Notes under the pieces: model-generated
The model's database searches: none
What the model was told of the DNA's origin: nothing
What the model saw: the letters and a program-made list of their open reading frames with translations, nothing else
Program-made: the position numbers and the translations under genes
Origin: Hymenolepis diminuta
Lineage: Eukaryota > Platyhelminthes > Cestoda > Cyclophyllidea > Hymenolepididae
Length of the DNA stretch: 64,000 nt
Reading direction: 5' to 3'
NCBI GenBank assembly: GCA_900708905.1
Contig: CAADRB010000003.1
Span: 5,103,955 to 5,167,954 of the forward strand
Part shown: positions 58,525 through 64,000 of the stretch, one piece after another
Numbering within the stretch: the stretch's first letter is position 1
How the letters are laid out: each line of letters begins with the position of its first letter

Positions 58525-61292
58525 CCATTGAGTCAAATTAGGACTAGAGTTGCTCAGACCCATATTATTTCATATATTACATTTCATATAATGTGGGCAC
58601 TGGGGCTATATCGGCTACCTGATCAGTATTGAGGAGTACAAGTCGACCGCTAATTGAGTTAAGTCCCTGGTTATCATCGCAACCTACCCATTTTAATTTC
58701 TATCAGTCTTCACTACAATAGGATAATGAGGGAAGACGGCTGAAATCAGCGGGTTTATTAGTAGAAATCTTCGGCAGAAGAGGGCGGATCGAAGAGAAGT
58801 TGAGTGATTTGAAATGCTGGTGGATGTGGTGGTTGCTGACGGGTGAGTACGAATACAATGGGAGGTTATAGTGTTTGAGGTAGGAGTTATGGATGCTGTA
58901 TATAGTTCAGAGAAGTGGTCAAGTCTTCGCTTGCGAGAGTCAACGCAGCCGTTTAAGGATCAACGAGTTTCGAATTAAGAGTAGCAATTGGAAGGTATTT
59001 GGGACAAATGGGTGCGAAGACAGAGGTCTAGCTATTGTTACTTATGGGTCACATAAGCGGTCTAACCATCCCAATTATAGATAACTTTGTAACACACGAC
59101 AATTTTGCATGGGGGCTTGAGGTCACTGCAAGGAGATTACGCATCAAATTCTGCGGATGGAATGTAGAAGCGCTCTGTATAAAAATTCGCCCTGGGTATC
59201 TTCCTATTTAAACAATCATACAAGGTCAAAATACGTAGAAAAAGTTATAACAAATTTTCTCAAGCTTGTCAGATTTTTGAAAACAATGAATAAGGTTTTC
59301 AAGCTGAGGTAAATGACGAACGAGAGAAATTCCTGAACCCTTAATTCTTGATGCTCCTGTTTGTTTCTTACGTACGGCAAGCCATCTGAACTCAGGAAGG
59401 AATGAGACTGTCTAATAAAGTTTAAGTAAGTAATAAATTTAGGGATGAGGAGTCTTACTAAGTCTGATCCTTTGGGTTCAGGTTGTTCACATTTTGACTT
59501 TTGGGTATAATCCACCACTTCATGTTCAACTGTTCGAATTTCTGGATTTGTTCTCTGTTTCCTGAATGAATTTGCGTTCAGAAAGTTCGGGAAGAACTTA
59601 TTTACGGGTTGGTTAATTTAGATGGCTGGTCGACCATGTCAGACATATTTTTCTTCGATTAGCCAAGGCGAATTCTCATCAGTGTGCACCACTTGTTAAC
59701 CTAAAATAGTATTCCTGTCATTTCTTCCAATTAAAAACTTTACTAATTCAACAGCGTTTTCAACAAAATCCTATTGGTGCTTTCTGCGATTTTAAATTAA
59801 TATATGGGATTACAGTTTAAAATTTCAAGTACCTAATTTAAGTAGAGGTAAGTGTGGCCCATTTCCATCTTTTCATCTGAATTTTGAGTATAAATTATTT
59901 TATACTATCTATTTGTATGTTTATACGCCACGCCGCATATCTTTAATTCACTTGCAGCCTGCTCGGACCAAGTAGAATTTGTGGGAGGAATTTTATTAAT
60001 TTTTAATATTGTATTTAATTTTGAGTGAGTCATAATGGGCTCTGCTATTCTACAGAAATAAAATCCTTTTTAATCCCACCATTTGCTCTTGGCTGTAAGA
60101 AGACGTAGATAAATGGCGGTGACATAACAAACTACGGAATTAAACTAACGAGCTCTAATTCTGACAGTGTAATCTCGTCTAAGAACCTGGAGATCAAATC
60201 TACCTTCTTCCTCTGGATATCCCCTCTCTTTGAGTACTTTTTTGACTACCTGGCTTCAGTCGTTTCCCATACATGAAAATAAAGTTCTCTAGATAGAATA
60301 AGTTGTTGCAGGTCGACCAAGCATAGGATCTTTGGTAGTTTTGCTCAAATTAACTATTATCAAGTCATGTGCAAATCAGTCTGACAGACCATCAATGAAC
60401 GAAAAGACGGGCTCTGTGGACTGGAGTCATTTTTTGGTGCTCTGACTGTTTTCTATGAATTTAAAATGGTAATTGTCCAGTAACAGCCTCAATTTTTAAA
60501 TTGTCAAGAGGAAATAAATTTTCACAATTCCAAACCTTTCTTAGTAGGAAAAACAAGGAAACGTCTTTAGTAACAATGTTTGACTTCTCCTTATTCATGT
60601 TAATAATTCAATTTTAAAATTGCGAGATTTTCTAACCTCAATGGAACGATAAATAGAAAACTAAAGTTTTGTAAATTGATTAAGAAATATGAAAAAATTG
60701 CATAATTTAATTACCGTTTATTTCTATTGGAGAGGTACTTGAGAGAAACGCACAAAATACACGCACAAAAATACCACTCGAAACTCTATTTTAGAATTTC
60801 GAATATTAGGATTTGTATATAAACTCTTGACGGTCTTTCTATTCCCACTATCTTTTCACACGAAGAACGGAATTTCCAGACGAGAGTGCGTGTCCACAAC
60901 TTGACACGTTCTTGAATATTTACACGTTTGAAAATGATAATGGGGAGCAGCTTTCTAATCACCCTGTTAATCTTACCAAGATGTGGACAGTTTTGAAAAT
61001 AAATTTTATTAATTAAAAAGGGAATTAATTTATTAAGACACACATGAAATATCACACCAATTGTCTTCTTCTTATCATTCTTATAAGTTTTAATTATGGG
61101 GTAGCACCTGAACGCGAGCAATAACTAAATGGTCCAGTAAGAGATGAAATAGGAGATGGTTCGAATTGGAGCATATACTGAAGTCAGAATGTCAAAAGTC
61201 TTGATTTATTCTTCGTCCAATTGTGGAATTGTTTCAGATGATTCAATATTTTTCCTTAAATTACTTTTTTTTAAAAATTTTATTTTCCAGAA
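58525..61292. other. Intergenic sequence between receptor and MFS genes
   Basis: AT-rich, with no recognisable gene. A possible degenerate SINE-like piece lies near 59670-59700 (ATTCTCATCAGTGTGCACCA). The promoter of the following gene should be here, but I cannot identify it. Confidence 0.5.
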
Positions 61293-61389
61293 ATGATTCC
61301 TTTGAAATTGGGAGAAAAGGGCCAAGGATGTATCGCTATATTTGGAGGATTTCTTATATTGGCCTCTCTAGGTCAAATGTACACAATTA
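61293..61389 (+). CDS. MFS transporter exon 1
   Basis: Encodes MIPLKLGEKGQGC followed by the first helix and ends one base into a Thr codon, at donor GTAAAT. The intron is only 74 bases. If the codon were read through, the frame would end at a stop shortly before the next exon. Confidence 0.55.
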
Positions 61390-61650
61390 GTAAATTGGCA
61401 AACTTTATTTGTCGAATTAATGAACAATTATCGGGTTGATTTATTGTCATTATTGAACTTCAGCAAATATGACACCGTATGTGATCTCCTACCTGCATGA
61501 AAGGCTGGATTCCAAAGTTGACTATTCATTTGGTATTTGGATCTCTGCTGGATCAATCTCGTTTTACGCTTCCAGTATGCCAATTTCTGGTCTTTTGGGA
61601 AGAAAAGTGAACATATTGAGACTGATTGTCATTCCCGGCTTCCTAAACAG
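61293..61650 (+). CDS. Probable MFS transporter, first two coding exons (gene continues beyond what I can resolve)
   Basis: Two exons (61293-61389 and 61464-61650) join in phase to 94 residues. They resemble the N-terminus of MFS carriers of the oxalate/formate or monocarboxylate type: IAIFGGFLILASLGQMYTI (first transmembrane helix), then NMTPYVISYLHERLDSKVDY, the extracellular loop, and SFGIWISAGSISFYASSM (second helix) followed by GLLGRKV, the short cytoplasmic loop in which MFS proteins carry a G-x-x-x-[DR]-[RK]-type motif. The start ATG lies 2 bases after an AG acceptor with a pyrimidine tract (TTTATTTTCCAG). That fits a 5' UTR intron or a spliced-leader trans-splice site. The second exon ends at GTATAT in phase 2. 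The next exon was not identified in the remaining 2.3 kb. The substrate is unknown. Confidence 0.55.
61464..61650 (+). CDS. MFS transporter exon 2
   Basis: The acceptor is TATTGAACTTCAG. The first two bases complete Thr, then NMTPYVIS follows. The exon ends in phase 2 at CCTAAACAG before GTATAT. The last 20 residues (after GRKV) are less like the family than the rest. Confidence 0.55.
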
Positions 61651-64000
61651 GTATATATTAATTTAATTTCCTATTTCATAAATAAATATAATTCTCAAAC
61701 ACGTTATAGGGAGTGTTAAAACACTTTACCTGAGTAGGAGGGAGTTATTTAAAGACTCCTCTACTATAGGAAGCCTGCATTCTACTCTAGGAGGTGGTTA
61801 GTTAGGAATTTCGTCTGATTCCTCTTTAATTTCAGCCAAATATCACCATTAAAATTTTATGAGGAGGGGGAGGCTATTGTTTTAAAAGTTGTATTGGACC
61901 CTTTTGTATTTCGAATTTTTCCAGAGACATAGTGGAGTATTTCAATTTTACTCACTAAACCTCACTCGGTAGTAATTAACACAGTGTCAATGAAATTCAT
62001 ACTGAGGGAAGTGAAATGCTCACAAAAATATACTGAAATTAGAATTTGCACACATGTCGTTTCAGAATGGGGGAATAAGCGGGGATTACACACAGGCATT
62101 CACCGAAATGGTTAAGGGTATTTCACACGCATAGAGATTCAAAGGAATTGAGTAAAGTCACTGCTGACAATATGCTGTGATCGCTCTCGTATGATGCACC
62201 TGTGAAAAGTAGAGTGCGGAACTCAATAACGCGAATCCGTTATTATATTTTGTTCAACTATGATAGCATGACAAAATAGAGTGACAGAATTTCATTTGTT
62301 TAAATAAATTTGGTTTAAATATTGACAAATTTTGGCTAAAGAATAACATGTGGAGAAGTCGGCAATGAATTAGTGACTTAAAGCTTTAAATTCTCCCTAT
62401 GAAATTGAAGCTAGCATGAATGAAATTGGCGCGAAATTTAAATGTTGACAAGAATGAATTAGACGATGAATCATAAGACACAAGGGAATTAAAGCGAACG
62501 CAATTCATATCGGGCACAGAGTGGAAGCTCTGAGGAATAACTTTAGGTGTGAGAGTGAGCTGCGAGTGATCATGTGGATGTAGTGCGTGCCTGCATGCTT
62601 GTTTATTCAGACAGAAGTAAGCGTGGGAATACAAAGAAATAACTGAAAGCATGCTAGGACAGCGGTGTGTAGGAAGTATCTCCGAAGAAGTTCGCTCCAC
62701 TTCAAAGCCGAAATCGTGGATCGATACGTTACAATCTCCCATGTTGACCAAAATTATTCAGCATGGCCGAATACCCACCTCAATGGTAGTGGGTATTGCA
62801 GTGAAGACTGATCTCTTTACTTCCGGAATAACAGATACATACGTTATCTACTGTGGTAGCTCTGCATAAATACTTGATGAGAAATATTAAACTAGTATTA
62901 ATTAGAAGAAAACAAGATTCGCCTTCGGTGAAACTGAATTTGTCTAATACTTGGTTGTTTCTGACAGTTTTTGATGCCACATGCCATTATGTTGGCGATT
63001 AATGGAATGCTATATTGCATGAAAATGCTAGCAGAAAAAAGTGGTGAAAAGAGCACAGCAACGACGACCATAATGATCAGTTTTAAGCCTCATTTAAAGA
63101 CAAGAGTGGTTAGGCCTTAAAAGATCGAAACGCCATACTCGAATTCCGGCGATCTTCACGATGTTAGTGCGTCTCCGATGAACATTTGAGGCGATGTAAT
63201 TGCAGGCAGATAAACTTAACAACTATTCAAAGGCAGAAATTGACTACCAACAAATATTATTCAATTTGAAAATTGTAATGAACAAATGAAGATCTTGAAC
63301 ACTTTAGATCACGTCCTTCTACTCGCTGCGCAAAATCACAGTATTTATAGTCCTATTCGATCTGATGTTTACACGGAGACTACAATTTTGTTTATTTGCG
63401 AGAAGAAAGCAAGATTAAGTCTTTAGACCGAAGGAATACTCCATATATACTTCGCAACATTACTTTAGAACACTGTTTATTTAAAGGATTTTCATGCAAT
63501 ATTATTTTATATTCGAATGCTTGTTTAAACCGACTGCAATCATTGTATTTCACCTTCCCATATGCCCAAACTCCTGTGCAACACATCGATTATTAATTTT
63601 CAATCGCCTCCACATTTCGGTTACTGATAATATTCATATTAGTTTTAATACGCTTGGAGCAATAGTTTGGTACTCACGCTCCATCCTGGGTTCTTCTTTC
63701 TCCCCTTTTATCCTTCCCTTGAGTTTCCATCGCTGTTCAACAGCATGCATAATTTCACTTTCAACCCTTTGCATTCCATTTAGGAATGGCGGTTATTTAT
63801 TGTTGGCAGTTGATGATTTAGCAGAGCTTTGATATTTACTTCTAAAAAATTTAATTTAAATCGCTTTCTTTTCGAAATTATAGTAAATTTCATTCATAGA
63901 CATCAATTTCTTACAAATTCTTAATTTTTTAATTTTATCTTTTTTAGTTTGAGTCACTTCGCATCGGCCTATGCATTAACTAGGAATAAGATTCTGTTCT
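61651..64000. other. Right-hand end of the window, no feature resolved
   Basis: Presumably intron of the MFS gene. A minus-strand open frame at 62386-62751 and a plus-strand one at 63494-63832 have no recognisable motif. A short frame starting near 62968 contains CMKMLAEKSG, faintly like a later MFS segment, but no phase-compatible acceptor joins it to exon 2. Confidence 0.4.

Noticed and set aside
62386..62751. Minus-strand open frame of 121 codons
   Set aside because: No recognisable family; the opposite strand lies downstream of MFS exon 2, probably in its intron, and nothing supports transcription on the minus strand.
62968..63120. Short plus-strand frame containing CMKMLAEKSG as a further MFS exon
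   Set aside because: The likeness is weak, and the acceptor before it does not fit the phase 2 end of exon 2 without an unseen exon.

Overview
This is a eukaryotic, AT-rich, intron-rich window with one scaffold gap (10077-10639, all N). I read three protein-coding genes, all on the + strand. From left to right they are the 3' end of a stimulatory G-protein alpha subunit gene (2274-4764), a complete multi-C-type-lectin-domain (CTLD) receptor gene (18194-58239), and the first two exons of a probable major facilitator superfamily (MFS) transporter (61293-61650, continuing past the right edge). The organism is an animal. My guess is a parasitic flatworm, perhaps a tapeworm, from the AT-rich sequence, the mix of very short and multi-kb introns, and a splice acceptor 2 nt before an ATG that recalls spliced-leader sites. 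The sequence does not prove the lineage.

The main content is the receptor gene. I resolved 28 coding exons with GT..AG borders and matching phases throughout, giving a 2035-residue type I membrane protein. It has a signal peptide, twelve CTLDs in a row, one transmembrane helix and a tail of about 115 residues with YxxPhi and acidic dileucine sorting signals. The CTLDs form three tandem copies of a four-CTLD module (CTLD1-4, 5-8, 9-12). Exon lengths and intron phases recur between modules (149, 100 and 350 nt are identical in modules 1 and 2). No CTLD shows a complete EPN/QPD plus WND calcium-sugar site, so the ligand is probably not a simple sugar bound in the classical way. The layout is like the vertebrate mannose-receptor family (endocytic, 8-10 CTLDs), but I see no ricin-type or fibronectin II domain.

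The introns and intergenic DNA hold mobile-element remains. There is a tRNA-derived SINE-like family of about 200 bp with at least ten copies, an internally deleted mariner-like transposon with matching terminal inverted repeats in intron 4, and several other dispersed repeat families. An imperfect inverted repeat sits in the last G-alpha intron. The 13 kb between the G-alpha gene and the receptor gene contains no gene I can support.
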